A stretch of 64,000 nt of DNA from Georgenia satyanarayanai (GCF_900116375.1 NZ_UETB01000001.1:689802-753801); one strand, 5' to 3'. Positions 49,712 to 58,768 are shown, numbered from the stretch's first letter. The notes: generated by a model from the letters alone, not told the origin. Program-made: numbers and translations.

Positions 49712-51685
49712 ATGCGCACCATCACCCGACCGCTCGCCTCCCTGCTCCTCCTCGGCGGCCTCGTTCTTGCCGGCTGCTCCTCGTCCGGCGCCGGCTCCGC
49801 CACGGACGCCACCGAACAGGTCGTCACCTCAGACGCCACCGGGACCACGACGACCGCGAGCACCGCCGCCCCCGTCTCCGTCGAGGAGGCGCTCGCGGCC
49901 AACATCCCGGCTCACGAGACCGAGAGCGAGTGGGACACGGCCACCGAGGTCACCATCGGCCTCGCCGACGGCGCGTCCACCGTCTCCGGTGACGGCGCCA
50001 CCGTCGACGGGGACACCGTGACCATCACCCAGCCCGGCACCTACCGCTTCACTGGCACACTTTCCGACGGGCAGGTGGTCGTCAGCTCCACCGCCGACGG
50101 CGTGGTCCGCCTCGTCCTCGACGGCGCCGACATCACGAGCTCGACGTCCGCAACGATCGCCGTCGAGGACGCCGAGCAGGCCGTCGTCGTCCTCGCCGAG
50201 GGCTCGGTCAACTCCCTCGCCGACACCGCCCGCACCGTCGCGGAAGACGCCGATGAACCCGACGGCGCCCTCTTCTCCCGCGTCGACCTCACGATCACCG
50301 GCGCCGGCTCCCTGGCCGTCACCGGCAGCACGAACGACGGCATCGCCGCCAACGACGGCCTCGTCATCGACTCCGGCACCCTCACCGTGGACGCCGTGGA
50401 CGACGGGATCCGCGGGAAGGACTACCTCGTCGTCTCGGGCGGTGACGTCACCGTCACCAGCGGGGGCGACGGGCTGAAGTCCGACGACGAGGAGGACACC
50501 ACGGCCGGGTACGTCGCCGTCCTCGACGGCACCGTCTCCGTCGACGCCGGTGCGGACGGCCTGGACGCAGCCTCCGACGTCATCGTCGGTGGCGGCACGC
50601 TCGACGTCACCACGGGCGGTGGCACCGGCCAGACGCTGGCGGACGACGCGTCCGCGAAGGGGCTGAAGGCGAACGTCACCGTCGTCGTCGGGGGCGGCAG
50701 CACCACCGTGGACGCCGCCGACGACGCTCTCCACTCCGACGCCGCCGTCACCGTCACCGGAGGCGCGCTCACGCTCGCGAGCGGTGACGACGGCGTCCAC
50801 GCCGAGCAGTCGCTCGCGGTCACGGACGGCACGCTCGCAATTACCGGGTCCTACGAGGGCCTGGAGGCCTCGACCATCACGATCTCGGGCGGCGACGTCT
50901 CCCTCGTCGCCTCCGACGACGGCATCAACGCGGCCGGGGGCGACGCGGAGGCCGACGGCATGCCCGCGGGCCCGGGCGAGGAGGCGGCGGGGGAGTACTC
51001 CGTCACCGTGACTGGCGGAACCGTCGCCATCGACGCCGGCGGGGACGGCCTCGACTCCAACGGCACGGTCGACATGAGCGGCGGGACGGTCGTCGTCTCC
51101 GGCCCCACCATGAACGGCAACGGCGCGCTCGACGTCCAGGGCACCTTCACCATCGACGGCGGCGTGCTGTTCGCGGCCGGCAGCTCCGGCATGGCGACGG
51201 CCCCCGGCACGGACTCGCCGCAGGCTTCGATCCTCGCGACCTTCGACACCCAGCCCGCGGGGACGGTGGTCGCGGTCGCGACGGCCGACGGCGAGGTGGT
51301 GGCTTCCTTCGAGTCGGCCAAGGCGTTCTCCTCGGTCGTCCTGTCCAGCGGTGAGATCGTCGCGGGTGAGACCTACGAGATCTCCGTCGGTGGCACCGTG
51401 GCCGGCACCGCCACCGCCGGGCTGTACGACGACGGCGACCTCACCGGGGCGAGCACCGTGGCCACCGTGACAGGTGGCGAGTACGCCGCGGGTGGCATGG
51501 GGAGCGCACCCGGCGCCGGTGGACCAGCGGGCGCGCCGGGCGCCGGTGGCGAGTTCGGCGGTGACGTCGGCGAGCGGCCCGAGCCCCCGGCCGGTGGATT
51601 CGGGGCGCCCGGGACCTTGCCGGGTCGTGGAGACGGCGCGACGGAGACGACTGAGGACGACGCCGAGACGCCGACGACAACCTGA
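49712..51685 (+). CDS. Cthe_2159-like carbohydrate-binding-domain lipoprotein
   Basis: A 657-residue exported lipoprotein. The signal peptide ends in the lipobox LAGC near residue 22. Residues about 55-480 form a beta-helix-like run of repeated strands (DGVVRLVLDGADIT, GSLAVTGSTNDGIAANDGLVID, VTVTGGALTLASGDDGVHAE), the pattern of the Cthe_2159 fold, which binds acidic polysaccharides and calcium. The C-terminal third is Gly/Ala/Pro-rich (GGMGSAPGAGGPAGAPGAGG) and probably disordered. It follows the VTC gene by 18 bases. A hairpin terminator follows the stop. Confidence 0.85.
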   Translation: MRTITRPLASLLLLGGLVLAGCSSSGAGSATDATEQVVTSDATGTTTTASTAAPVSVEEALAANIPAHETESEWDTATEVTIGLADGASTVSGDGATVDGDTVTITQPGTYRFTGTLSDGQVVVSSTADGVVRLVLDGADITSSTSATIAVEDAEQAVVVLAEGSVNSLADTARTVAEDADEPDGALFSRVDLTITGAGSLAVTGSTNDGIAANDGLVIDSGTLTVDAVDDGIRGKDYLVVSGGDVTVTSGGDGLKSDDEEDTTAGYVAVLDGTVSVDAGADGLDAASDVIVGGGTLDVTTGGGTGQTLADDASAKGLKANVTVVVGGGSTTVDAADDALHSDAAVTVTGGALTLASGDDGVHAEQSLAVTDGTLAITGSYEGLEASTITISGGDVSLVASDDGINAAGGDAEADGMPAGPGEEAAGEYSVTVTGGTVAIDAGGDGLDSNGTVDMSGGTVVVSGPTMNGNGALDVQGTFTIDGGVLFAAGSSGMATAPGTDSPQASILATFDTQPAGTVVAVATADGEVVASFESAKAFSSVVLSSGEIVAGETYEISVGGTVAGTATAGLYDDGDLTGASTVATVTGGEYAAGGMGSAPGAGGPAGAPGAGGEFGGDVGERPEPPAGGFGAPGTLPGRGDGATETTEDDAETPTTT

Positions 51686-51696
51686 ACACGTGTCCC

Positions 51697-51731
51697 GCTG
51701 CCCCGGCCCTGCACGTCAGGTCCGGGGCAGC
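51697..51731 (+). terminator. Hairpin terminator after the DUF4956-VTC-Cthe_2159 operon
   Basis: A perfect 10-bp stem (GCTGCCCCGG at 51697-51706 pairing with 51722-51731) plus an inner CCT/AGG stem. It starts 12 bases after the lipoprotein stop, before the response regulator gene. Confidence 0.65.
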
Positions 51732-51757
51732 AGCGCACCACACGGCGCACGCGGTGC

Positions 51758-51775
51758 CTCACAGGAACACCACAG
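51758..51775. promoter_or_regulatory. Direct CACAG repeat, candidate autoregulatory site
   Basis: CACAG at 51760-51764 recurs at 51771-51775, an 11-base period, 45 bases before the response regulator ATG. The left half, CTCACAGGA, is identical to nine bases of the site at 48152-48160 before the DUF4956 operon. Binding by the OmpR-type regulator is inferred. Confidence 0.5.
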
Positions 51776-51819
51776 CCAGTCCTCAGGTGGGACCAACGGT
51801 CCCGCGCGATGATGGCGCC

Positions 51820-52587
51820 ATGACCACCTCCGCAGCCTCCGCGGGGCGCGACGCGTTCACCCGCGCGGACGGCTCCCCGATCCGAGCGCTCGTCGTCGAC
51901 GACGAACCCGCGCTGGGCGATCTGCTCGCCACCGTGCTGCGTTACGAGGGCTGGCACGTCGACACCGCGGCGACCGGCCACGCTGCCGTCCGCCTCGCCA
52001 AGCGCGAGACACCCGACGTCGTCGTCCTCGACGTCATGCTCCCGGACCTGTCCGGGCTCGAGGTCCTGCGCCGCATCCGTGCGTTCCACCCGAGGGTGCC
52101 CGTCCTCTTCCTCACCGCGAAGGACGCCGTCGAGGACAGGGTTGCCGGGCTCACGGCCGGCGGTGACGACTACGTGACCAAGCCCTTCAGTCTCGAGGAG
52201 GTCGTCGCTCGGCTGCGGGCGCTGCTGCGGCGCGCCGGTGCCACCGCGGCGAGCGAGGACAACGTCATCGTCGTCGGGGACCTGCGGATGGACGAGGACA
52301 GCCACGAGGTGTCGCGCGGCGGCGAGCCGGTCGCGCTCACGGCCACGGAGTTCGACCTGCTGCGCTACCTCATGCGCAACCCGCGGCGCGTGCTGTCCAA
52401 GGCGCAGATCCTCGACCGCGTCTGGCAGTACGACTTCGGCGGCCGCGCGAACATCGTCGAGCTCTACGTCTCCTACCTGCGGCGCAAGATCGACGCCGGA
52501 CGAGACCCGATGATCCACACGGTGCGCGGCGTCGGCTACCTCCTCAAGCCCGCGGCCGACGTGCCCGGCGCGGGTGCCGTCGAGTGA
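51820..52587 (+). CDS. OmpR-family response regulator
   Basis: A 255-residue regulator. The receiver shows VVDDEPALGDLL, phospho-acceptor D71 in DVVVLDVMLPDLSG and the TKPF Lys near residue 121. The winged-helix DNA-binding domain ends in RANIVELYVSYLRRKIDAGRDPMIHTVRGVGYLLK. The ATG at 51820 is preferred over an upstream ATG that would add 22 residues. It overlaps its kinase by 4 bases and probably controls the upstream surface-protein operon. Confidence 0.93.
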   Translation: MTTSAASAGRDAFTRADGSPIRALVVDDEPALGDLLATVLRYEGWHVDTAATGHAAVRLAKRETPDVVVLDVMLPDLSGLEVLRRIRAFHPRVPVLFLTAKDAVEDRVAGLTAGGDDYVTKPFSLEEVVARLRALLRRAGATAASEDNVIVVGDLRMDEDSHEVSRGGEPVALTATEFDLLRYLMRNPRRVLSKAQILDRVWQYDFGGRANIVELYVSYLRRKIDAGRDPMIHTVRGVGYLLKPAADVPGAGAVE

Positions 52588-54044
52588 GCCGCTGCACGCT
52601 GCGCCGTCGGTTGATCGCGGTGCTCGTCGGACTGGTCGCCGCCGTGGCCCTTGCGACGGGCGTCCTGTCCACCCTCGCCCTTCGCGGCTCGCTCATGGAC
52701 CAGCTCGACGAGCGGGCGCTGGCCTCCAGCCAGCGTGCCGTCGGCGCCCAGCACGAGGGCCCTGCGGGGACCCCACCGCCCACCCCGCCCGACCCGGCCT
52801 CGGCCCCGCCTGGCCTGGAGGTCCCCGGGCAGCCGACCGGGACCGTCAACGTCTCCGTCGGCGAGGACGGGACCCGGTCGGGCTACATCGACGACGACGG
52901 GGCGTTGCGTCCACTCACAGACGACCAGGAGGAGGCGCTGCTCGCCGTCACCGCGGAGGAGGGGCCCACGACGGTCGAGCTGGACGGTCTCGGCTCGTAC
53001 CGGGTCGTCGCCGTCAGTGCCCCCGACGGGACTGTCGTCACCGGCGTGTCCACCGACGAGGTCGATGCCACGGTTCGTGACTACGTCGGCGCAGAGGCCG
53101 GCATCGCGCTGGCCGGTATCGTCCTCGCGGCACTGGCGGGCGGGCTGCTCGTGCGCCGCCAGCTGCGGCCGCTCGACGACGTCGCCGCAACCGCCACGCG
53201 GGTGGCCGGACTGCCGTTGCACGAGGGCCAGGTCGCGCTGGGCGAGCGGGTCCCTGCCCAGTACACCGACCCGGCCACCGAGGTGGGCCAGGTGGGTGCA
53301 GCCCTCAACCAGCTCCTCGGACACGTCGAGAGGGCGCTGCAGGCGCGGCACGAGAGTGAGACGCACGTGCGCCAGTTCGTCGCCGACGCCAGCCACGAGC
53401 TGCGCACACCGCTCGCCTCGATCCGCGGGTACGCCGAGCTGCTCCGGCGCCTACCCGGCGGACTGCCGGACGAGGCGAGGCAGGCGCTGGCCAGGGTCGA
53501 GTCCGAGTCGCAGCGGATGACGGCGCTCGTCGAGGACCTCCTGCTGCTGGCCCGGCTCGACGCCGGCCGCCCGCTCGAGCGGGTCGAGGTCGACCTCGCC
53601 CTGCTCGCCGTCGACGCGGTCGCCGACGCGCACGTCGCCGCGCCGGACCACACCTGGGAGCTCGACCTCCCCGACCCCGAGACCGACCACCCGGTGACCG
53701 TGGTCGGGGACGAGGACCGGTTGCGGCAGGTGTTCGCGAACCTGCTCGCGAATGCGCGGGTGCACACCCCGCACGGGACGACGGTGACGACGACGGTCCG
53801 ACGCGAGGGCGCCGTCGTCGTGCTCCGCGTGCTCGACGACGGGCCCGGCATCCCCGACGACCTCGTCCCGCGCCTGTTCCGCCGCTTCGCGCGTGGTGAC
53901 GCCGCCCGCAGCCCTGGCAGCGGCTCGAGCGGGCTTGGCCTCTCGATCGTCGACGCCGTCGTCCGCGCGCACGACGGCCGGATCGACGTCGACGGAGATG
54001 CGGGCGCCACGGCCTTCACGGTCACCCTCCCGGCAGCGGGCTGA
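52584..54044 (+). CDS. HisKA sensor histidine kinase
   Basis: A 486-residue kinase. Two membrane helices (residues 9-33 and 173-191) flank an extracytoplasmic domain of about 135 residues with a Pro-rich segment. HAMP-like sequence follows, then the phospho-acceptor H271 in DASHELRTPLASIRGYAELL, and the HATPase_c motifs (VFANLLANARVHTP, GDDGPGIPDDL, GSGSSGLGLSIVDAVVRAHDG). The GTG overlaps the regulator stop. The periplasmic-side domain suggests direct sensing of an external signal. Confidence 0.92.
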   Translation: MSRCTLRRRLIAVLVGLVAAVALATGVLSTLALRGSLMDQLDERALASSQRAVGAQHEGPAGTPPPTPPDPASAPPGLEVPGQPTGTVNVSVGEDGTRSGYIDDDGALRPLTDDQEEALLAVTAEEGPTTVELDGLGSYRVVAVSAPDGTVVTGVSTDEVDATVRDYVGAEAGIALAGIVLAALAGGLLVRRQLRPLDDVAATATRVAGLPLHEGQVALGERVPAQYTDPATEVGQVGAALNQLLGHVERALQARHESETHVRQFVADASHELRTPLASIRGYAELLRRLPGGLPDEARQALARVESESQRMTALVEDLLLLARLDAGRPLERVEVDLALLAVDAVADAHVAAPDHTWELDLPDPETDHPVTVVGDEDRLRQVFANLLANARVHTPHGTTVTTTVRREGAVVVLRVLDDGPGIPDDLVPRLFRRFARGDAARSPGSGSSGLGLSIVDAVVRAHDGRIDVDGDAGATAFTVTLPAAG

Positions 54045-54106
54045 ACCGCACTCGCGCGGTGGCGTCAGACCGTGCTCGCGGGTGGGGCGGCGTGCCAGGA
54101 CGGTGG

Positions 54107-55072
54107 TCAGGCCTCGCGCCCGTCCTGCGAGGTGTCGGTCCCCGGCGGTCCGGGGAGCGGGGAGCTCGCGGCCACACCCTTCTCGGCGGCCGCCGTCCGC
54201 ACCGCGTCGATGACCAGCTCCACGGAGCGTCGCAGCGGTGAGGTCGTGCGGTAGGCGATCGACACGGTGCGCATGACCGGCTCGTCCAGGGCCACGATGT
54301 CGACGCCGGCAGGCAACCAGGTGAGGCCGAGGTCGGACACGAGCGTCACCCCGAGACCGCCGGCGACCATCGCCAGGGCCGTGGACTGCTCCTCGACCTT
54401 GTGGCTGACCCGCGGAGCGAAGCCGTGGCGCTGGCACGCGATGCGCACGGCCCGGCCGAAGTGTGACCGCGGGCCGGGCAGGATCCACGGCGACTCCGCG
54501 AGCGCGGTGAGCGACGTCGTCCCCTCCGGCACCGTGCCGGAGGGCGCGGCGACGTGGAGGCGTTCGACGGCGATGACGACCCGGGCCAGGTCCGCGTCCC
54601 ACGGCATGGTGTGGTCGGAGTAGTCGATGACGAAGGAGAGGTCGAGGGCGCCGTCGCGCACCGCCTCGGCGGTCTCCTCCGGGGCGAGCTCGACGGTCCG
54701 GACCTCGATCCCGGGGTGGTCGACGGCGAGTGCCGACAGCGCGGTCGGGAGCAGACCGGAGGCCACCGAGGCCCACACCCCGGCGTCGAGCCGCGCCGTG
54801 ACGCCTTCCTGCGCCCGCTCGAGGGCCGCGGTCGCCCGCTCGACGGAGCCGAGGATGTCCTCGGCGTGCTCGGAGAGAAGAAGACCCAGCTCGGTGAGCT
54901 GGACACGGCGCCCGTGCCGCTCGACGAGCTTGACCCCGACCTCCCGCTCGAGCTGGGCGAGCTGCTGGGAGACACCGGAGGGGCTGTAGTGGAGGGCGGT
55001 GGCCGCAGCCGTCACCGTGCCGCGGCGATGAAGCTCCCGCAGCATGCGGAGTCGGCGCAACGACAGCTCCAT
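54107..55072 (-). CDS. LysR-family transcriptional regulator
   Basis: A 321-residue LysR regulator. The N-terminal winged helix-turn-helix reads LRRLRMLRELHRRGTVTAAATALHYSPSGVSQQLAQLEREVGVKLVER. The effector-binding domain (residues about 90-295) includes LPTALSALAVDHPGIEVRTVEL and ALAMVAGGLGVTLVSDLGLTWLP. It is divergent from a Glu/Leu-type dehydrogenase 200 bases away, the usual layout for regulation of that neighbour. The ligand is not evident. Confidence 0.9.
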   Translation of the reverse strand: MELSLRRLRMLRELHRRGTVTAAATALHYSPSGVSQQLAQLEREVGVKLVERHGRRVQLTELGLLLSEHAEDILGSVERATAALERAQEGVTARLDAGVWASVASGLLPTALSALAVDHPGIEVRTVELAPEETAEAVRDGALDLSFVIDYSDHTMPWDADLARVVIAVERLHVAAPSGTVPEGTTSLTALAESPWILPGPRSHFGRAVRIACQRHGFAPRVSHKVEEQSTALAMVAGGLGVTLVSDLGLTWLPAGVDIVALDEPVMRTVSIAYRTTSPLRRSVELVIDAVRTAAAEKGVAASSPLPGPPGTDTSQDGREA

Positions 55073-55167
55073 CCGGTCAGCCTAGGTGGCCGGGGCCGTG
55101 CACACCGCGGATCTGGCCGGAGACGCCGGACCGCCCGGGACGCTCGGCGTCCCGACGCCCCGACGAC

Positions 55168-55199
55168 CGTGCAGGATCGGTGCGCCTCGACGTGCAGGA
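55168..55199. promoter_or_regulatory. Direct CGTGCAGGA repeat in the LysR/dehydrogenase divergent region
   Basis: CGTGCAGGA occurs at 55168-55176 and 55191-55199, 23 bases apart, between the divergent starts. It could be part of a regulator site; no other support. Confidence 0.3.
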
Positions 55200-55272
55200 A
55201 CTGTCGATGGACGCCGCCCTGAGAGAGCCCGCACGCTGAGGTCACGGAGCGACGAGGGTGGAGGTGGTCTGG

Positions 55273-56517
55273 ATGACGATGACCGAGGGTGGGCTGCGGC
55301 AGGCCGAGCGGACACCGGCCCTGCAGACGGCGGCCGCCGCGCGGCGGCCTCCCGTCCGGGAGCCGGAGCACGTGCTCGGCTGGACCGACCCGGTCACCGG
55401 TGCCCGGGGGTTCCTCGTCGTCGACACCCTCGTCGGCGGCCTGGCGACGGGCGGCACCCGGATGCGGGCCGGGTGCACCGTCACCGAGGTGGCGGACCTT
55501 GCGCGCGGGATGTCGACGAAGACGGCGGTGTTCGGTCTGCCCGTCGGCGGCGCGAAGGGCGGCATCGACTTCGACCCCAAGGACCCACGGGCGATCGGCG
55601 TGCTGGAACGGTTCTGCGGCGCGATGCGGCCGTGGCTCGACCGGCACTGGGTCACGGCCGAGGACCTCGGCGTGCCCCAGCACGTGATCGACGAGGTGTT
55701 CCGCCGGCTCGGGATCGGCCAGTCGTTCCACGCGGCCATCGAGCGGTCACCCCGCCCGGACCGGACGTTGCGCCGGGTGCAGGCCGGACTCGCGGCGCGG
55801 ACGGAGGACGGGCTGCTCGTCGCCGACGTCATCGGCGGCTACGGGGTCGCCCAGGCGTGCCTCGGTGTCGTCTCCGCGCTCGGGAGGCACCCCGCGCGGA
55901 CGACGGTCGCCATCCAGGGCATCGGCACCATGGGGGGCGGGGCGGCGTGGTACCTCCACCAGGCCGGGGTGCGCGTCGTCGCGGTCGCGGACGCCGCCGG
56001 GACCCTCTACTGCCGCACGGGCCTGGACATCCCGTCCCTGCTCGAGCTCCGTGACGAGTACGGGGAGATCGACCGGAGCCGGGTGCCCGACGACGTCGAG
56101 AGGCTGCCGCGCGACTACGTGCTCGAGCTCGCGGTCGACATCCTCGTGCCCGCCGCCATCTCCTACGCCGTCCGCACCGACAACGTCGCCGGCATCCGGG
56201 CCAGGGTCCTCGTCGAGGCCGCGAACTCGGCGACGACGCCGGAGGCCGAGGCGGCCCTCACGGCGCGCGGTGTCCCGGTCGTGCCGGACGTCGTGGCGAA
56301 CGCGGGCGCCGCGGCGTGGGCGTGGTGGCTGCTCCAGGGTCAGGTGGGCACCGACCCGGCGCAGTCCTTCGACCGCCTGCGCGAGGAGATGCGCCCCAAG
56401 GTGGCGGTGCTGGTCGCCGCTTGGCGCGACGACCGGGTCCCGCCCCGGCAGGCGGCCCAGGAGCTCGCCGATGCCAACCGACGGTCACTGGCCCGCACGG
56501 CGGTCACCATCCCCTGA
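55273..56517 (+). CDS. Glu/Leu/Phe/Val-family amino acid dehydrogenase
   Basis: A 414-residue oxidative deaminase. The catalytic region shows TGGTRMRAG, substrate-binding K83 (STKTAVFGLPVGGAKGG), catalytic K95, and D131 in TAEDLG. The NAD motif AIQGIGTMGGGAAW is near residue 220. It reversibly deaminates an amino acid such as glutamate or a branched-chain one; which one is not clear, though the smaller size and sequence differ from housekeeping GdhA. The ATG at 55273 follows GGAGG at 55260-55264; a GTG at 55258 is also possible. The LysR gene is divergent. Confidence 0.85.
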   Translation: MTMTEGGLRQAERTPALQTAAAARRPPVREPEHVLGWTDPVTGARGFLVVDTLVGGLATGGTRMRAGCTVTEVADLARGMSTKTAVFGLPVGGAKGGIDFDPKDPRAIGVLERFCGAMRPWLDRHWVTAEDLGVPQHVIDEVFRRLGIGQSFHAAIERSPRPDRTLRRVQAGLAARTEDGLLVADVIGGYGVAQACLGVVSALGRHPARTTVAIQGIGTMGGGAAWYLHQAGVRVVAVADAAGTLYCRTGLDIPSLLELRDEYGEIDRSRVPDDVERLPRDYVLELAVDILVPAAISYAVRTDNVAGIRARVLVEAANSATTPEAEAALTARGVPVVPDVVANAGAAAWAWWLLQGQVGTDPAQSFDRLREEMRPKVAVLVAAWRDDRVPPRQAAQELADANRRSLARTAVTIP

Positions 56518-56534
56518 CGGGGACCGGCGGCCCG

Positions 56535-57209
56535 TCAGTCCGTCGGCTCGGAGCGCTTGGCGACCAGCCGCTCGACGGCGTCGTCCAGGTGGGCGAGCAG
56601 CAGGCCCTCGGCGCGGGCGGGGGGCTCGCTCCGGATCGCCTCGCGCAGCTCCTCGTGCTCCCGCACCTGCGCGCCGAGGTCGGGGTAGGTGGTCTCGAGC
56701 TCACCGAGGCACATCCGGGTCTCGACGAGCAGCGTGCGCATCGCCCGGATGAGTCGCGGGCTCCCGGAGGACTCGACGAGCACCTCGTGGAACTCCTGGT
56801 CCGCGTCGCTGACCGCGGTGGCGTCCCCTCGTGAGGCGGCGTCGCTCATGACCCCGACGCTCCCCTCCAGCGCGCGGTAGGTCTCCTCCCGGCGCTCCTC
56901 GAGGACGATCTCCAGCGCGCCGCGCTCGATGACCGAGCGGGTGCGGTAGACGTCGGCGACGTCCTCGAGGGTGAGCTCGCAGACGAAGACGCCGCGGTTG
57001 ACGACGGCGTAGAGGATCCCCTCGGACACGAGACGTTGCATGGCCTCCCGCAGTGGCCCGCGGGAGACCTCGAAACGCTCGGCGAGGTCGGCCTCGCCGA
57101 GCTGGGTGCCCGGCGGGAGCTGGCCCGTCATCACCGCGGTACGCAGCTGCTCGGCGAGGTACTCGACGGTCGACTGCCGCCGGGGCGGGCGCAGATCACT
57201 GAGGGGCAT
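56535..57209 (-). CDS. FadR-type GntR transcriptional regulator
   Basis: A 224-residue regulator of the GntR/FadR subfamily. The winged helix-turn-helix is STVEYLAEQLRTAVMTGQLPPGTQLGEADLAERFEVSRGPLREAMQRLVSEGIL. The FCD effector domain follows, with metal-binding pattern DADQEFHEVL and LLAHLDDAVERL. It is the last gene of a leftward unit with two maleate-isomerase-like genes and overlaps the first by 14 bases. It likely represses this cluster through the ATTGT-NN-ACAAT sites at 58.76 and 62.92 kb, and so its own expression. Confidence 0.9.
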   Translation of the reverse strand: MPLSDLRPPRRQSTVEYLAEQLRTAVMTGQLPPGTQLGEADLAERFEVSRGPLREAMQRLVSEGILYAVVNRGVFVCELTLEDVADVYRTRSVIERGALEIVLEERREETYRALEGSVGVMSDAASRGDATAVSDADQEFHEVLVESSGSPRLIRAMRTLLVETRMCLGELETTYPDLGAQVREHEELREAIRSEPPARAEGLLLAHLDDAVERLVAKRSEPTD

Positions 57210-57930
57210 GGTCCTGCCTTCGCGTGAAGAGTGTTCCGAGGTCCGGGCGCGACGGCGTCGCTCCCGCCAGCCGAAGACCCTGCCATATCGTCACCTGGTT
57301 GGCCGTGAGCACCGGCTTGCCCAGCTGCGCCTCCAGCTCCGGGAGGACGGACAGCGTCCGCATCGCGGTGTCCGGGACGAGCAGTGCCGCGGCGTCGGGA
57401 TGGTCGTGAGCGGTGGCCAGGTCGCGGACCTCGGCCGGCCGGAGCAGCCCGACCTCCGCCGCCGAGAGGATCCCGGCGCTGCCTGTCGCCACGACCTCGA
57501 CCCCCGCGGATGCGAGGTACTCGACGAAGCACGCGGCGACGTCGTCGGGATAGCTGGCGGCGACGGCGACGCGGGTGACGCCCAGGGCGGCGAGGGCCGC
57601 GACGAAGGCGATGCTCGTGCTCGACGTCGGCACCCCGGTGACCCGGGCGAGCTCGGTGACCTGCTGCCGAGCGCCGTCGTGCCCGAAGACGAAGCTGCCC
57701 GAGGTGCAGGCCCACATGACCGACTGCGGGCGGTGCGCGGCGAGTGCGGCCGCCCCGCCGGCGAGCCGCTGCGGGGCGCCGAGGTCGAGGAGCTCGGGGA
57801 CGGCGTGCAGGTCGGTGCCGTAGACGTGCGCCACAGGCAGCCGGACACCGAGCGGTCCGGCTGCCGCGGCGTACTCGTCCTCGGCCGCGTGGCCGGGGTA
57901 GATGATGCCGACCGTCGTCGGCGGCCTCAT
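57196..57930 (-). CDS. Maleate isomerase/AMDase-like protein lacking the second cysteine
   Basis: A 244-residue Asp/Glu-racemase-superfamily protein. The first active-site segment VMWACTSGSF carries C75. The second Cys expected in a VSCTN motif is replaced: the aligned segment reads LLVPDTAMRT, with D187. Maleate isomerases use two Cys; arylmalonate decarboxylases keep only the second. This protein keeps only the first, so its chemistry may differ. It overlaps a paralogue at its start (ATGA) and the GntR gene at its end. Confidence 0.78.
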   Translation of the reverse strand: MRPPTTVGIIYPGHAAEDEYAAAAGPLGVRLPVAHVYGTDLHAVPELLDLGAPQRLAGGAAALAAHRPQSVMWACTSGSFVFGHDGARQQVTELARVTGVPTSSTSIAFVAALAALGVTRVAVAASYPDDVAACFVEYLASAGVEVVATGSAGILSAAEVGLLRPAEVRDLATAHDHPDAAALLVPDTAMRTLSVLPELEAQLGKPVLTANQVTIWQGLRLAGATPSRPDLGTLFTRRQDHAPQ

Positions 57931-58730
57931 AGCGCGGGCTCCTCGTCCTGCGACGCGAGGGAGCGCGGCTCGTTCGTGCCCTCGTCGAACACGCCCCGCA
58001 GCCACCGCCCCGGCCCGACCATCGGCAGACCCAGACGACCGAGGCAGGCCCACACGGTGAGCTGGTTGGCGGTGAGCACCGGTTTGCCGAGCCGCTTCTC
58101 GAGCGGGTCGATGATGTCGTAGGTCGGCAGGTTCGTGCACGAGACGAAGACCGCCTCCGAGCGCGGGTCGTCGGCCGCGAGGATGAGCTCGGCCACCGTG
58201 CGGTAGTTGACCCTCCAGATCCCACCGCCGAGGCCGAGGTAGTGCGAGCGCAGGACCTTCACGCCGAGCTCGCCGAGGAAGTCGACCAGCCGCTCGGTGA
58301 GCGGGGCGTCGTAGGGGGTGATCACCGACATCCGGGACAGGCCGAGCTCGCGGACGGCCTCGGCGAGGGCGCCGGACGTCGTCACCGCCGCGGGCGCGCC
58401 GGCCTCGAGGATCGCGGCCCGCAGCTCGGCCTCGTACGGGAGGCCGTGGACGAAGCTGCCGGAGGCGCACAGGTAGGCGACGACCTCGGGGTCCACGCCG
58501 AGGACCCCACGCGTCGCCGCCTGGAGGTGGCGGCGCTCGGAGACGAGCTCGGCCATCTCCAGGCTCACCGGGACCGGCTCGTAGGGCGTGCGGGCGAGGT
58601 GGAAGCTGACGTCGAGGGGCGCCCAGCGCCACAGCTCGCGCTCCAGCGCGAGGTCGAAGGGGGCGATGATCCCGATGCCGCGCTGGGCGAGAGGTCCCTC
58701 GAGCTCGACGCCGGTCAGCTCCACGGGCAC
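57927..58730 (-). CDS. Maleate isomerase/AMDase-family protein with both cysteines
   Basis: A 267-residue Asp/Glu-racemase-superfamily protein. Both active-site Cys are present: C88 in AYLCASGSF and C198 in VFVSCTNLPT. PVLTANQLTVWACL near the C-terminus matches its paralogue downstream (PVLTANQVTIWQGL), so the two arose by duplication. Members isomerise maleate to fumarate, racemise hydantoins or amino acids, or decarboxylate malonates. It is the first gene of the leftward unit and is divergent from the hydroxyacid dehydrogenase; palindromic operators fill the 64-base gap. Confidence 0.85.
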   Translation of the reverse strand: MPVELTGVELEGPLAQRGIGIIAPFDLALERELWRWAPLDVSFHLARTPYEPVPVSLEMAELVSERRHLQAATRGVLGVDPEVVAYLCASGSFVHGLPYEAELRAAILEAGAPAAVTTSGALAEAVRELGLSRMSVITPYDAPLTERLVDFLGELGVKVLRSHYLGLGGGIWRVNYRTVAELILAADDPRSEAVFVSCTNLPTYDIIDPLEKRLGKPVLTANQLTVWACLGRLGLPMVGPGRWLRGVFDEGTNEPRSLASQDEEPAL

Positions 58731-58752
58731 CTCCCCAACCGGCCGGATTGCC

Positions 58753-58768
58753 AGATTGTTGACAATCT
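58753..58768. promoter_or_regulatory. 16-bp palindrome, candidate GntR operator
   Basis: AGATTGTTGACAATCT has perfect 7-bp arms around a TG centre. Its core ATTGT-NN-ACAAT recurs at 62919-62930. It lies in the divergent promoter of the racemase-like unit and the hydroxyacid dehydrogenase, and FadR-type GntR proteins often bind TTGT...ACAA. Confidence 0.7.
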
